Source: Mya arenaria
Taxonomy: Eukaryota > Mollusca > Bivalvia > Myida > Myidae
Assembly: GCF_026914265.1 (NCBI RefSeq)
Contig: NC_069123.1
Location: forward strand, 55,873,411 to 55,937,410
Length of the DNA: 64,000 nucleotides
Reading direction: 5' to 3'
Under the pieces are notes generated by a model. That model had not been told where the DNA came from. It saw nothing but the letters and a program-made list of their open reading frames with translations, and searched no databases. Made by a program: the position numbers and the translations under genes. Positions 49,801 to 63,489 of this stretch are shown here, in pieces (the first letter of the stretch is position 1; each line of letters begins with the position of its first letter).

Positions 49801-52800
49801 TCTGGCTTTTTGAATAGCATCATGGCAGCCAACAAGTATACAAAAATTTATTTTATATTTTTACTAGTGCATGCTGTTGTGTCTGTAGTGTTATATTGTA
49901 TGCACTGTAGGCTGGTTACAGAGAGAGAGAAGCAGCTATTGTCTTCACGTCAGTACAATACTCTACTCAGCGAACAGCAGCGGAGGGACGCGGAAATTGA
50001 CCGCAAGGTTTGTCACAATCAGGTCATGTAACTGCTGGAGAGGTGCTCTACTTGTCCAAGGGATATTGTTTATTGGGTTGATGAAGCTTAAAAAGGCTAT
50101 GATACTTCTATTGATAATCATTTTTCTACTTACTATAGTAAAACAGCATTTTATAATGGCAATAAAGAAAAAGTATGCAACATCTTATTTCTTGCAAACA
50201 AAATTGGGATAAGTTCTGTAATAAACACCATAAAATAAACACTTTCTTATTATGCATTGTGTTTGAAAAGTTAAAATATTGGTATGTCTTTGGATACTTG
50301 TAAGTTAAAATAGAAATACATGAATGCTTTATTTGGTTATTTATGGGAAACTTGTTTACAATTCAAAACAATCTATAACCATTTTAAATTGGTGATTTAT
50401 TGAAACTATATTTTAAGTCCGAAAGCATTGTCATATAGCTCGTTGCATGCTGTTTTTTGATCTTCACTGGCTTCTGCATGTGTATTCCATCCCATGCTAC
50501 TAACCATAACCAGTACATATCTATAATGGGCATGAACTCTTTCTGCTTTAAAATATTTATTTATTTAGATTTGTCTACCATGCTTTGTTGTAAATTGTTA
50601 ACTCTCATTTAACAGCAGGTGTATTTATTGTCAGCATTTAAGTACACATATAAGTCAGTGTTGAGACTATATTAAATATAAGTTTTCTGCATTTTAAAGC
50701 AATGATTAAGCATAATTGTTTTAATTTACACAAAAAAAACCCAGATACTCCGTCAAGTTTTTATTATAGTTTTATTTGCCCTCTTATTGTCTGGGTTGTG
50801 ATAATTAGAAAAATTAGAGTGATTACATGTACTTTGGTATTTTTAGAAATATTTAAGGCAAATTCATATTGCCATATCCATTTACACTTAAACAAAAAAA
50901 GACTGTACCTGTCATTTTAACACTTGTGGACATAGGATCTGTCTTAAGTTTAGACGTTTGTCTATCTTACAAAATGTTTTTAAATTACACTAAAGGAAAT
51001 ATATTTCATTTCTGACTTCAACAATAATTATAGGACCTTGCAGATGAAGTTAAATATTTGTGTGGTACATCTTGCTGAAAAAAATGGAACATCATTAGAT
51101 TACACTGTCTGAATCATGATGAAAACCAGGCCCCAATTTCTCGAAACTTCTTAAGCTTAACAGGCTTTTAGTCGCTTATTTCTATTAGCCAAAATACATA
51201 CTGAAAATGGATTTTGATAAATGAAAGATGGTTTATTCTGATTATCATACCACTTAAATGAGTTAATATAATTCATACTATAGAACAGCAAAAATAGTGA
51301 GTTTAGCTTAATCCTGTTATAAGGGACTTAAGAAGTTTTGAGAAATTGGGGCAAGTGCATTAAAATAATGAAATTTATATTATCAAGCCATGTACACATA
51401 GTATATAAAGTACATATTTCCAAACCCATACATTGGTTACAATGTTGTTATTGCGTTATATTGTTGTTATTGTCCTGTACTAGCTGAAGGAGGATGAGGA
51501 GACGCTGCGGAGGGAGGAAGAGGCATACATTGAGGCCAAGCGGGAGGCCACCCAGATTGCCCATCTACAGCAGGAGAAGGAGCATGCTGCTCACATGGCC
51601 TCACAGAACGGGCCCACTGCTTGGCGGGCTGGACAGGACGGAGACTGGGAGGTGTAAGTGTCCAATGAAACATGCCTGTAGCAAGAAATTTGTGATGTTC
51701 TGGGGAGGTCTTTTGAAAATGCTTACAGGCCCATGCAGGACAATTTCATTAGTATTTTTTTTATTTGGTTTTATGAACATTTAATGAACACAGTTATTTT
51801 TAAGTGCAAACTTAAGCCATTAAGAAATAACTATAAAATTTCAAGGTCTTCCAGCAGACAATATCAAATTGAATATAAAACAGTTCTCTTTTTTTGAGAG
51901 GGGGAGAAGAGGCTGAGACAGGAATTTGTATGAGCAGGTGTTAATCTTAGCACTTCAATGTTAAAGCATCTTTATGTTAAGCTTTTTATCTTTCCAGTGC
52001 TGGAGGTGATGATGATTTTGAGATGTTTCTGGAAAGTGTAAGAGAACGATCCATGAAGGCCACAGCTCAACTCAGGAAAAGTATGTCCATTTCTATGCTG
52101 ACCTCAAATTAAAAGGAATGCAGATTGCTGCTGAAGAACATTAAGCCTTTCCATATCCTGGTGAACTGTTGTGATCACCCTCTGTCTTTCATACGTTGAC
52201 AACATTTTGCTTGTTTACACACAAATATTTTTACACAATTCTAATGAAATCTTATTGGAAACTTTGTTTTTCATGAAATCTCATTCATCAGAGGTTTGAC
52301 AATGATAAATCTCCTTTTCAAATAGCATTTGCTCTGGTGTACGAGAATAATGAAATCTAGGTCAAGAATGATTAATGGTCATATTTTAACACAAATAGGT
52401 TACAAGGTCAAATATTAGTAAAACTTATTGGCACTCTTGAGGCCAATTTTGAATTCAGCTAATTTTTTATTTATCTTATTTGTTTTAATCCTTAAAGGAA
52501 ATCAAGAATTGACTCTGCATCATGTCAAGTCAAAAACATGTCACTTCATCACAATTAAATACAAGTTATGGAAACATTTTCAATAATCTAGAGGCCACAT
52601 ATTTATTTCTTATTCAATTATATTTTTGTCATTAAAAAAGGTAGGTAATTAAGTTAATTTAAGGTATGACTAAAATTGTTCAGACTTTGCTAATAGCATT
52701 TTCATGTTTTCTCATAATTTTGATGAATTATTATTATCTCACCCTGCTCTGGAAATCACTTAATTACTTAACTTTAATCTCCTTTATAAAAGTTATTAAG

Positions 52801-55800
52801 GTTTACAGATGAGTGTTATGATGATTGAGTCTACCATTATTAACAGAATATGTGTCAAGAGAGGTTATACTATAAATATGCTTTGCGGTCCTTTTTAGTA
52901 GGTAAAATATTCAAGTGGTTACTATTTTTAGGAAATTCATACAAGTTAATATAAGGCTTGTCCAAAAACCGGCCCAAAATTTGATAGCTGAAAGTGTGAT
53001 GATTATTATGCTTTCCTGCACAACAAAGTAAAAGAAAAGTTTATTAAAGCTGTTTATTTAGCTTCCTTACTAGCCTGGCCTGATCATATCACAAAACAGG
53101 TGTCTATTGTCCCACCACTCCTGTGTCAAGGCTGTGAGTGGGGGAAGTCCTATCACTCCTGTGTCAAGGCTGTGTGTGGGGTGGAAGTCCCATCACTCCT
53201 GTGTAAAGGCTGTGTGTGTGAGTAGTCCCATCACTCCTGTGTCAAGGTTGTGTGTGTGGGTAGTCCCACCACTCCTGTGTCAAGGCTGTGTGTGTGGGTA
53301 GTTCCATCACTCCTGTGTCAAGGCTGTGTGTGGGGGTAGTCCCACCACTCCTGTGTCAAGGCTGTGTGTGTGGGGGAGTCCCACCACTCCTGTGTCAAGG
53401 CTGTGTGTGGGGTGGAAGTCACATCACTCCTTTGTCAAGGCTGTGTGTGTGGGTAGTCCCACCAATCCTGTGCAAAGGCTGTGTGTGTGGGTAGTCCCAC
53501 CACTCTTGTGTCAAGGCTGTGTGGGGGGGGTAGTCCCATCACTCCTGTGTCAAGGCTGTGTGTGGGGGTAGTCCCACCACTCCTGTGTCAAGGCTGTGTG
53601 TGGGGGTAGTCCCACCACTCCTGTGTCAAGGCTGTGTGTGTGGGTAGTCCCACCACTCCTGTGTCAAGGCTGTGTGTGGGATGTAGTCCCACCACTCTTG
53701 TGTCAAGGCTGTGTGTGGGGGTAGTCCCACCACTCCTGTGTCAAGGCTGTGTGTGGGGTGGAAGTCCCACCACTCCTGTGTAAAGGCTGTGTGTGTGGGT
53801 AGTCCCACCACTCCTGTGTCAAGGCTGTGTGTGTGGGTAGTCCCATCACTCCTGTGTCAAGGCTGTGTGTGGGGGTAGTCCCACCACTCCTGTGTCAAGG
53901 CTGTGTGTGTGGGGGAGTCCCACCACTCCTGTGTCAAGGCTGTGTGTGGGGTGGAAGTCACATCACTCCTGTGTAAAGGCTGTGTGTGTGAGTAATCCCA
54001 CCACTATTGTGTCAAGGCTGTGTGTGGGGGGTAGTCCCACCACTCTTGTGTCAAGGCTGTGTGTGGGGGTAGTCCCCTCGCTCCTGTGTCAAGGCTGTTT
54101 GTGGGGTGGAAGTCCCATCACTCCTGTGTCAAGGCTGTGTGTGGGGGTAGTCCCACAACTCCTGTGTCAAGACTGTGTGTGTGGGTAGTCCCACCACTCC
54201 TGTGTCAAGGCTGTGTGTGTGGGGGGGGGTAGTCCCACCACTCCTGTGTCAAGGCTGTGTGTGTGGGTAGTCCCACCACTCCTGTGTAAAGGCTGTGTGT
54301 GGGGGTAGTCCCACCACTATTGTGTCAATGCTGTGTGTGGGGGTAGTCCCATCACTCCTGTATCAAGGCTGTGTGTGGGGGTAGTCCCATCACTCCTGTA
54401 TCAAGGCTGTGTGTAGGGGTAGTCCCACCACTCCTGTGTCAAGGCTGTGTGTGGGGGTAGTACCCTCGCTCATGTATCAAGGCTGTCTGTGGGGTTAGTC
54501 CCATCACTCCTGTGTCAAGGCTGTGTGTAGGGGTAGTCTTACCACTCCTGTGTCAAGGCTCTGTGTGTGTGGGGGGGGGGGGTTTAGTCCCACCACTCCT
54601 TTGTCAAGGCTGTGTGTGTGGGTAGTCCCACCACTCCTTTGTCAAGGCTGTGTGTGTGGGTAGTCCCACCAATCCTGTGCAAAGGCTGTGTGTGTGGGTA
54701 GTCCCACCACTCCTGTGTCAATGCTGTGTGTGTGAGTAGTCCCACCACTCCTGTGTAAAGGCTGTGTGTGTGAGTAGTCCCACCACTCCTGTGTAAAGAC
54801 TGTGTGTGGGGGTAGTCCCACCACTCCTGTGTAAATGCTGTGTGTGTGAGTAGTCCCACCACTCCTGTGTCAAGGCTGTGTGTGGGGATAGTCCCACCAC
54901 TCCTGTGTCAATGCTGTGTGGGGGGTAGTCCCATCACTCCTGTGTCAAGGCTGTGTGTGTGAGTAGTCCCACCACTCCTGTGTCAAGGCTGTCTGTGTGT
55001 CTGGGGGCGGGGTGGTAGGCCCATCACTCCTGTGTCAAGGCTGTGTGTGGGGGTAGTCCCGCCACTCCTGTGTCAAGGCTGTCTGTGTGTCTGGGGGGGA
55101 GGTAGTCCCATCACTCCTGTGTCAAGGCTGTGTGTAGGGGTAGTCCCACCACTCCTATGTCAATGCATATTTGACATCAGCCACAAAAGAACAAAAATAC
55201 AAACTGCAGTAACTTTATCTATGTTGAGTTATCTGGTTATCATTGTTCTCAGCATGCAATTCCCTCAAAGTTACCAAAACTAAATAGGGTCACAGACCCT
55301 GGCCTCAACAAGTTCATGTTATGGTCAATGGAATTAACGATCTTTGAACACTCAAATTTAATAATATGAATCAAGAAAAGCTGATATTAGAATTGTATAA
55401 AAAAAAGAAACTATTAGTTCACTTTTTTCGTCTTCTAATGGAACAAAATGGTGGTGCAAACGAAGGGCATGAGTCTCATCATATTTCTTTTTTGTTAAAT
55501 ATCATGATGCCTCAAAACAGACGATTATATGAAGTAAAAGTAACAACATTGTCTGTTTCTGCTTTTGGCCCTTAAAGTACCATATTGTGAATGGGTTTAA
55601 ATGCATCAAATGCTGGAATTTGGGTCATTTTGTTGAAAACATGGCAAAACGCCACCAACTGCTGGGTTGGCCGTTGGTGAAAAAATGGTAGAAAGTGCAT
55701 GATTAAATCAAAGCCCATCTTCAGTTTTTTCATATTTTTTCATGTAATGCCCCATGTCTCAATATTCCACCTACTGCCTCCCTTTTGCACTTTCCAATTT

Positions 55801-58800
55801 TTGGCAAATTTAGGGAAGTGTGCAACAGTTAGTGAATAACTGTATTACTAGTCAATTGACCGACCTACACTAAGTGTATGCAGGGCATATGAATACATGT
55901 TGAGTGCAGTTTCTAAATTTAGATACTAGAATTATTGATTGTAATGTGTTTGTTAAACACCACACTTTGTTTTATGTTGAAATGTTTTGCCTCGCTAATA
56001 GCCTTGTTATTTGTCTTATTTCCATCATCCTTCCATTGTCTTTCACTTTTGGTTTGTTTGCAATTGGCTATTTATTATTCTGACTAGAGTGTATTCAAAC
56101 TTGGTCAGAATGTTTGTTTTAATATTTATTTTGACTTGTTCATTGTTATCTGGAATCAAAAGCTAGGTGACCATGTCAAATCATAGAATAACCCTGGTTA
56201 CACTCTTTAGGCCACAATTTTGCCTAATATGGTTTAAACTCGTATAATTAAGACTTTTAAACTTGCTCAATATGTTTGCCTTAATAATTTTGCAACAGAA
56301 TATAAGTTTAATAATAATCGCGTTTCTCTTCTACTTAGGATAATTTTGTGTTTTTAATTATCATTTATGTCCAGTTTCTAAAGTATTTCAATTTACAAAT
56401 TGATAAACTTATAGTCAGCAAAAAATAACATGCAAATATACCATTCCCCCTTCCACCCTGCAGCAAATTTTAACTGATTTGATTAATGGCACTATAAAAG
56501 CCCATATATAATCCAGGGACTAAAAGTGCATTTCCTGCAGGTGCATCTCCAGAAGGTCGGAGCTCTAACAGTTCAACTCCAACAGGTCAGACACGGGAAC
56601 GGTCCCACACAGAGGGGTCAAACTCCATAGAACTGGAGTGGGACCATGATGATGGTGAGTATATTTTAATATAGCAAGTATCTCTTGTAAAGAAACCATT
56701 CAGCAACTGCAAAAAACCCTTGTTTGATTGTCATTTAGGTATAAAGTGTGAGAATGTTAGGAAAGTGCTCTGTTTGATTGAGTTTTACACATTATATGTG
56801 AATTACATACCTGTGAACCTTGGAGTTAATTAAGTTTTTTTGTGCAATAAAAGTTAATGCAGTCACAGTACTTTGACTAATTGAGACTCAATTTATTGAT
56901 GCCGTTTATGGTTTCTTACCAAAGAATTTTACTTCAAATATTAAATGTTATTTATCCAAGTTAGTTAAAGAGAAAATGATGCTTGAATTGCGTCATTAAA
57001 ACATTTTGTCTTCATTTGTTATTAAAAGTGCAGGCAATTGTAATTAACTTTGAAGAAAAGTGTGATTGAATGTATGCCTTGCTGTTGTTTTTCTTTGTTG
57101 TCTTTTTACTTGTCTTAGTTTTGATGACTAAGTTATGTTTGAATTGTCTGTTCCATGAATGGGCTAGATATAGAAAGAAAGACATGAAACTCATAGTTTT
57201 CAATAAATATATTTTATAAGATATATATATATATATATATATATAAGTTCAGACTGTTTAGAATTTTGAGGTCAGTATGTTAGTTGAAGTAGTCTAATGA
57301 GATTGTCCAAGGTTTTTCTTACCTGTCAAGTGATAACGTTGAAGAATTTGCTGACCTTACAAGTGATATTGTTAAAGATATTGCTGACCTGTCTAGTGAT
57401 ATTGTTGAAGGTTTTGCTGACCTGTCTAGTGATATTGTTGAAGGTTTTGCTGACCTGTCTAGTGATATTGTTGAAGGTTTTGCTGACCTGTCAAGTGATA
57501 TTGTTGAAGGTTTTGCTGACCTGTCTAGTGATATTGTTGAAGGTTTTGCTGACCTGTCTAGTGATATTGTTGAAGGTTTTGCTGACCTGTCAAGTGATAA
57601 TTTTGAAGGTTTTGCTTACCTGCCCAGTGATATTGTTGAAGGATGTGCTGACTTGTCAAGTGATACTGTTGAAGGTTTCGCTTACCTGTCAAGTGATATT
57701 GTCGATTGTTTTGCTGACCTGTTTAGTGATATTGTTGAAGGTTTTGCTGACCTGTCAAGCGATATATATTGTTGAAGGTTTTGCTGACCTGTCTAGTGAT
57801 ATTGTTGAAGGTTTTGCTGACCTGTCTAGTGATATTGTTGAAGGTTTTGCTGACCTGTCTAGTGATATTGTTGAAGGTTTTGCTGACCTGTCTAGTGATA
57901 TTGTTGAAGGTTTTGCTGACCTGTCTAGTGATATTGTTGAAGGTTTTGCTGACTTGTCTAGTGATATTGTTGAAGGTTTTGCTGACCTGTCAAGTGATAA
58001 TTTTGAAGGTTTTGCTTACCTGCCGGGTGATATTGTTGAAGGATGTGCTGACCTGTCAAGTGATACTGTTGAAGGTTTCGCTTACCTGCCAAGTGATAAT
58101 GTCGATTGTTTTGCTGACATGTTAAGTGATATTGTTGAAGGTTTTGCTTACCAGTCAAGTGATAACATTGAAGATTTTGCTGACCTTACAAGTGATATTG
58201 TTGAAGGTATTGCTGACCTGTCAAGTGATATTGTTGAAGGTTTTGCTGACCTGTTAAGTGATATTGTTGAAGGTTTTGCTGACCTGTCCAGTGCTATTGT
58301 TGAAAGTTTTGCTGACCTGTCAAGTGATATTGTTGAAGGTTTTGTTGACCTGTCAAGTGATACTGTTGAAAGTTTTGCTTACCTGTCGAGTGATATTGTC
58401 GATGGTATTGCTGACCTGTCAAGTGATATTGTTGAAGGTTTTGCTGACCTGTCTAGTGATATTGTTGAAGGTTTTGCTGACTTGTCTAGTGATATTGTTG
58501 AAGGTTTTGCTGACCTGTCAAGTGATAATTTTGAAGGTTTTGCTTACCTGCCGGGTGATATTGTTGAAGGATGTGCTGACCTGTCAAGTGATACTGTTGA
58601 AGGTTTCGCTTACCTGCCAAGTGATAATGTCGATTGTTTTGCTGACATGTTAAGTGATATTGTTGAAGGTTTTGCTTCCCAGTCAAGTGATAACATTGAA
58701 GATTTTGCTGACCTTACAAGTGATATTGTTGAAGGTATTGCTGACCTGTCAAGTGATATTGTTGAAGGTTTTGCTGACCTGTTAAGTGATATTGTTGAAG

Positions 58801-61800
58801 GTTTTGCTGACCTGTCCAGTGCTATTGTTGAAAGTTTTGCTGACCTGTCAAGTGATATTGTTGAAGGTTTTGTTGACCTGTCAAGTGATACTGTTGAAAG
58901 TTTTGCTTACCTGTCGAGTGATATTGTTGATGGTATTGCTGACCTGTCAAGTGATATTGTTGAAGGTTTTGCTGACCTTACAAGTGATATTGTTGAAGGT
59001 ATTGCTGACCTGTCAAGTGATATCGCTGAAGGTTTTGCTGACCTGTCAAGTGATATTGTTGAAGGTTTTGCTGACCTGTCAAGTGATAATGTTGAAGGTT
59101 TTGGTGACTTTCCAAGTGATGTTGTTGAAGGTATTGCTGATCTTCCAAGTGATACTGTTGAAGGTTTTGCTGACCTTCCAAGTGATATTGGTGAAGGTTT
59201 TGTTGCCATTGTGTGCTATTGAAAATAAAAGCCTTGAGTATCACTAAAAGAGTCATTATCACTTTTCAGAGTCTATAGCGCTTTAGGCTGATTTCTCATG
59301 TGACAGCTCTCATCCAATCAAAATTGAGTGTACATGTTGTCCCTGACTGTTAGGTCATATGATCTTTAAGCATTTTCTTTAATTTACATACCCACATGTA
59401 GAAATCATGTTTTTATGCAAAGTTATATTATATTTGATTAATATGATTTTGTTCCAGAAACTCTTTGGCAATTATAGCATCTAATATCATTCGGATGGTG
59501 AGATAGATTGACTAATTTGATTTACTAATCTACTAACAAAATTCAACATATTACAACATGCACATAGTATTGACTTCTTTCTCTATACCATCCGAGCCTT
59601 TATCGAATTATTATACTCTTCATCACTATGAAATTGACACAGAAGTGTTTTCACCAATTGTCACTCTCATACATCTCCGGCAGTTTCACAATGACTATTT
59701 CTATAAATGCATGAAATCATGACCAACATTAATACCTTATATAACCAGGTTTAACTTTGCTTCTTCGCTTGTCTCTGTGGATTCTGTTGCATTATTTGGC
59801 TGCACATGAAAGTCTTCTGTCTATTCTTACGAAAATAATCACAGCAAAAAAAGAATGATTTGTGTCATTCTATATGCAATGTAAAAGATTGACTTATCCA
59901 TTAATTAATTCATCTATACAATTTATTTATATATTAGCTGATATTACAGAACATCTTGGGCAGTCTTAAGTGGTAAAAAATGTTTCAAAAATAATAGATG
60001 TGTTTCTTGCTTCAGCTGTTTACACATTTCTAAGTATGTATATTAGTTTTGAATTAAAATCATATCCTATCATACACTTTGCAATAAGGATCTAAGATTC
60101 ACCTTCTGAAACACTTTGGGTCATCCATTCAGAGGCCTACAATTACAATAGATTCATATTGGCAAAGAGTTTAAATTAAGACGATATTTCGCAGAGATTC
60201 AAAATTTGTTTTCGAAATTTACTATTTAATGGTTATTATCTGCATTGCTCGGTAGAGTCGGTAGAGCAGAGTATACATAATGTTCATTAGTAAAAGTTAA
60301 TACCTTATACAGCATTGTAACTTTGTTTTCATAAAATCTTAGATTTATGACAAAAAAAGCAAATCTGAATACCACATTAAAAAATTCAAGGTTCAAAAAG
60401 ATTTTGCATGCCTTGCTTTGATTGCATGACAGTTATCATCGCTCAGGGAGGGAAACCAAATTATTGTTTTGCCTATTAAATTGCATGCATTTTGTCGCTC
60501 AATCTCTTTGATTGCACTCCGGAGTTGGTTCTACTTTATCTGACTTGTCTCACCTGAAGGCATGGGAGGAAATGATCGATATTCTTTTAAAAACATGTCA
60601 TATAAACTGTATTCCGATTGGTGTTTATATAATAGACAAATACATATTTATCATGTGTGTTATATAATATGTAGACTGTGAAAACCAATTCTACCAGCTA
60701 TGGGTAATGTTCACAGTGCTTCATTATTTATTTATGTTTTAAGACAACAATTATTTAAAGTTGGTATACAGAAATTGAAACTTTCATTTTGTTTTCATTT
60801 GATATTGAAATGTACTTTTCCTTTCATAAAATATTTCTTTGACCTAGGTTCTCATGTCAGTCTTAATTAATATTCTTTGTGTGTGTTGATTATCATTCTG
60901 TAAGTATGTTAATGTTTGCTAATTAGTAATTAATATTCTTTGTGGATCTTTTTTATTTTATTTGCCTGTTATTCAAACACGGCGTCTTAAAATGACTGTT
61001 CATGGTGATTATGCGTTTTTTGATTTACTGAGGAAATATTTATTTTAAATTAAAACATTCATCTTCAAATTGTGTCACCATACAACTAATTGGTCGTTAA
61101 ACAGATTACAAGAAGAATATAAATGGACTTAAAATGTCTTGAGTTATTAGTGTTGTTTTTAGTAAGCGTCAAGGTAGGACAAGGATGAATTAGATAAAAC
61201 AGGATCAAATATACTATAATGTAACCCCATCCATTTTTATAAAAAATGCATTTATAATAATTGACAAATCATTACATCATTGTTCATATAACATTGTGGT
61301 TCTACGGTCTGGTTCAGTATCAGTGTTAGGTCATGTTCCTTTTAAAGCCATCTTTAAAGATGCCTACATTTTCTATGAAGAGTTCCAGTGTTGGTTTTTT
61401 TCTGACAAATTTGAGGCCCCATTCCCATGCTCAAACAAAAAAATCCCTAATTGGAAAATTATAGTTCCCAAATATGTGCTTTTGTTTGCTTTCTTTTAAT
61501 AGGAAAACTTGGACCCACAAATTCATTTTTTTATTGAGGAGTTGGTATATCTCTATAGAACATTTTTTATTACTTCCTTTTATCTTACTTTTTATGTTTT
61601 ATGCATTCTTGTTTATTCAGGCAAAATGGGAATTCCCTTTTTTAGTTAAAATGAGACATTTTTCCCACTGGCATCGGATTTTCAAACTCAAACATTTTTT
61701 TTAAAAATCAAAAAAAATCTTATAATTCCTAATTATAATTTTTTTTTTTAAATATGCACTTTGTACTGTATAATATACAGTATAATATACAGTACAAAGT

Positions 61801-63165
61801 GCATATTTAAAAAAAAAAATCAATATTTTTTCACATATTCGGTATTATAATTTTTAGTGTGGAATTATAAGATTTTTTTTGATTTTTTAAAAAAATGATT
61901 GAGTTTGAAAATCCGGTGCCAGTGATTTTTCCCACTCAGAATGGCCCAGTCCTTGTCCACAAAATGGTGAACAACCACATACCAAATGTTTATATTGTAA
62001 TCAGTAGAAAAAAAACACTGGTTAAGTTATTTTGCTTTTTCAAAGATTGATTGTAAAGATTATGAAGACGTCTACACTGTATAAGCTGATCTGATCCTTC
62101 CTTGAACTGTTTACTTGGTAGAACCAAAAAGTGGTGTCCTACTTGATAGGCCAAGATAATGTTTCCCTGTTGGACCTTTTTCTATTTGAGCCTAACACCT
62201 TACCACACGACCACTCTCACACTTTTTATTTTCAAGCAGACTGTTATGAATCACTACTTGACTGATAAATAAAAAAGACACAGTAAAATGACTAAAGCAA
62301 AACACTTACAGATAAAAAAGAGATTTGGAAGATGGTATTTCATCATAAAATGTACTTCTATAAGCCACATAAATTTTTCCTGAAAAGGGCACATATTTAG
62401 TTACCAGAAGTCTGTTTTATTTGGTTGTAATGTCATCATCGTAGTGCTTGGTTGGCCAAACAAATATCCAAGATATTTACATGCAATTTTATTCACATGT
62501 TGCTTACATATATACAATGTAATGTCAGTATCCACTTGTGTAGAGCAGTAAGCGCAGTCCTTAAGTCTGGTATTAATTATTGATAAGTTTTGTCCCTTTG
62601 ATAGTTGGAGAAAGTCATACAAACACTTTAACTCACCCATAGCTTAATAACTGTTCAAGATATTCACATGTAACTTCATTAACAGTCATATTGATAAAAA
62701 TAATGTGTACATGTGTAGCAAAACCCATTACAATGACTAATAATTATCAAGTTATACCCCTTAATCAACTAATGAGGAAAAACAGGCAGGTATTGGTGTA
62801 AGTCTCATGTCACTGGTTATTTTTGTCATGAACGTTGGAAGTAAACTTCAAAGACTTGCCATCTTGTTCTTTAGCTTCATTGACATGATCATGCAAACAT
62901 GATCTAATACTTCTATATACCACCCAATAGCATTGTACAAATGTTGATAATTTAAATGGCTCTTTCAGACACAGGTATAATTGCGATGACAAAAGAGCGG
63001 TCATCCACGGAGGAGGATGTGACAAGCCAACAGGAAACAGAGGGGCCACGAGAGAGCCCCGCCGTATCCATAGACCTTGAGTGGGACACAGACACGGAAT
63101 TTACTGCTGCAGATGATATTGATACTCAAAACCTTATACAGACAGGCATCGGAGGTGCTTCCTAG
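43825..63165 (+). CDS. AP1AR: AP-1 complex-associated regulatory protein (gadkin-like)
   Basis: Nine exons agree in phase: 43825-43868, 44749-44800, 46318-46338, 47355-47380, 49911-50007, 51484-51653, 51998-52080, 56541-56654, 62969-63165. They give 267 residues (human 302). The N-terminus MGNCLRKCLGLY has Gly2 and nearby Cys for myristoylation and palmitoylation, as in gadkin. VEFQNLMDEEE follows, then a charged coiled coil (about 48-130, EREKQLL...EEEAYIEAKREA). Next is an acidic Phe segment (D141-D-D-F-E-M-F), and two tryptophan motifs IELEWD (W198) and IDLEWD (W241), each preceded by an ER-S-(H/S)-TE stretch. In mammals gadkin links AP-1 on endosomal and trans-Golgi vesicles to kinesin-1 and also binds Arp2/3; its Phe- and Trp-based motifs bind the gamma-adaptin ear. 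The match rests on motif order rather than alignment. Exon 3 is a 21-base microexon. Confidence 0.85.
45290..45760. repeat. degenerate interspersed repeat in AP1AR intron 2
   Basis: Units of about 150 bases with 'TTTTGATTTTAAGATCAGTG' and 'GTTGGTCATGACCAGTATAT' belong to the same family as 17230-18130. No coding capacity. Confidence 0.55.
49471..49661. repeat. foldback MITE-like element, 191 bp
   Basis: AGCCCGGAATTA...GGGTTTTCCCA...CCGGTACAAA at the left is mirrored by TTTGTACCGG...TGGGAAAACCC...TTTCGGGCT at the right, with arms of about 45-50 bases. It lies in AP1AR intron 4. No clear target duplication. Confidence 0.65.
51129..51352 (-). mobile_element. MITE with GGCCCCAATTTCTCGAAACT ends, copy 2
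   Basis: The left end is GGCCCCAATTTCTCGAAACT and the right end AGTTTTGAGAAATTGGGGC, an inverted pair of about 30 bases. The interior end 'TTAAGTCCCTTATAACAGGA' is shared with the copy at 1677-1926 in opposite orientation. It lies in AP1AR intron 5. Confidence 0.75.
53107..55165. repeat. roughly 37-bp minisatellite in AP1AR intron 7, about 55 copies
   Basis: The unit CCCACCACTCCTGTGTCAAG-GCTGTGTGTGTGGGTAGT varies from about 35 to 45 bases, mostly by the length of the GT/G-rich part. The cysteine-rich or HTHSL-rich open frames on the two strands are by-products of this array. Confidence 0.95.
57221..57245. repeat. (AT)n microsatellite
   Basis: An AT run about 50 bases upstream of the 33-bp minisatellite region in AP1AR intron 8. 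Confidence 0.8.
57310..59215. repeat. 33-bp minisatellite in AP1AR intron 8, about 57 copies, with a 528-bp duplication
   Basis: The unit GTGATATTGTTGAAGGTTTT-GCTGACCTGTCTA is 33 bases, so two of three plus-strand frames stay open through most copies and a 641-codon frame runs 57297-59222. That frame switches repeat register near 57762, where three extra bases (TAT) follow an imperfect unit. No splice sites with matching phase flank it, so it is treated as intronic repeat. Confidence 0.9.
59223..61665. other. AP1AR intron 8, unique sequence
   Basis: No exon or recognised repeat. AATTAATATTCTTTGTG occurs twice (about 60867 and 60930). Confidence 0.35.
61666..61924. repeat. 259-bp foldback with a 23-bp perfect central stem
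   Basis: AAATATGCACTTTGTACTGT and two further bases (61750-61772) pair perfectly with 61786-61808. Outer arms CACTGGCATCGGATTTTCAA and TTGAAAATCCGGTGCCAGTG extend the palindrome to its ends, with one unpaired insertion of about 40 bases in the right arm. It could be a MITE or a hairpin RNA source. It lies in AP1AR intron 8. Confidence 0.8.
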
Positions 63166-63489
63166 AGAACTGGCATAGTCCTGTTATATACAAATATGTT
63201 GTGGAAATGAACAACGAACATAATGCTCTTGTGATATTTTCCATCTTGTTTACAAACTCATTCTATTAATTCCATGAACTTGAAATGTTTCTTATTTGAA
63301 TCCCAAATTATAATGGTGTGGGGCTATGATTGCGTACAGTCTCAAGTCTAGTTCAGACTCAAGTTGTTAAACTGCAAATCTTCATTTCTTGTAACTTTCC
63401 TTCTAGATTAAGTATTAATGATGAAATATGGTAATTTTTCTAATTTAAGATTTCCCAGTAATTAACACTTACTTTTGTAAAACAAATGG

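Noticed and set aside
53107..55283. Cysteine-rich frames on the plus strand and His/Thr-rich frames on the minus strand
   Set aside because: All are readings of the GT-rich minisatellite in different frames. None has independent support.
57297..59222. 641-codon open frame as a protein-coding gene
   Set aside because: It is built from a 33-bp tandem repeat, changes repeat register part-way, has no flanking promoter or splice sites, and lies between AP1AR exons 8 and 9.
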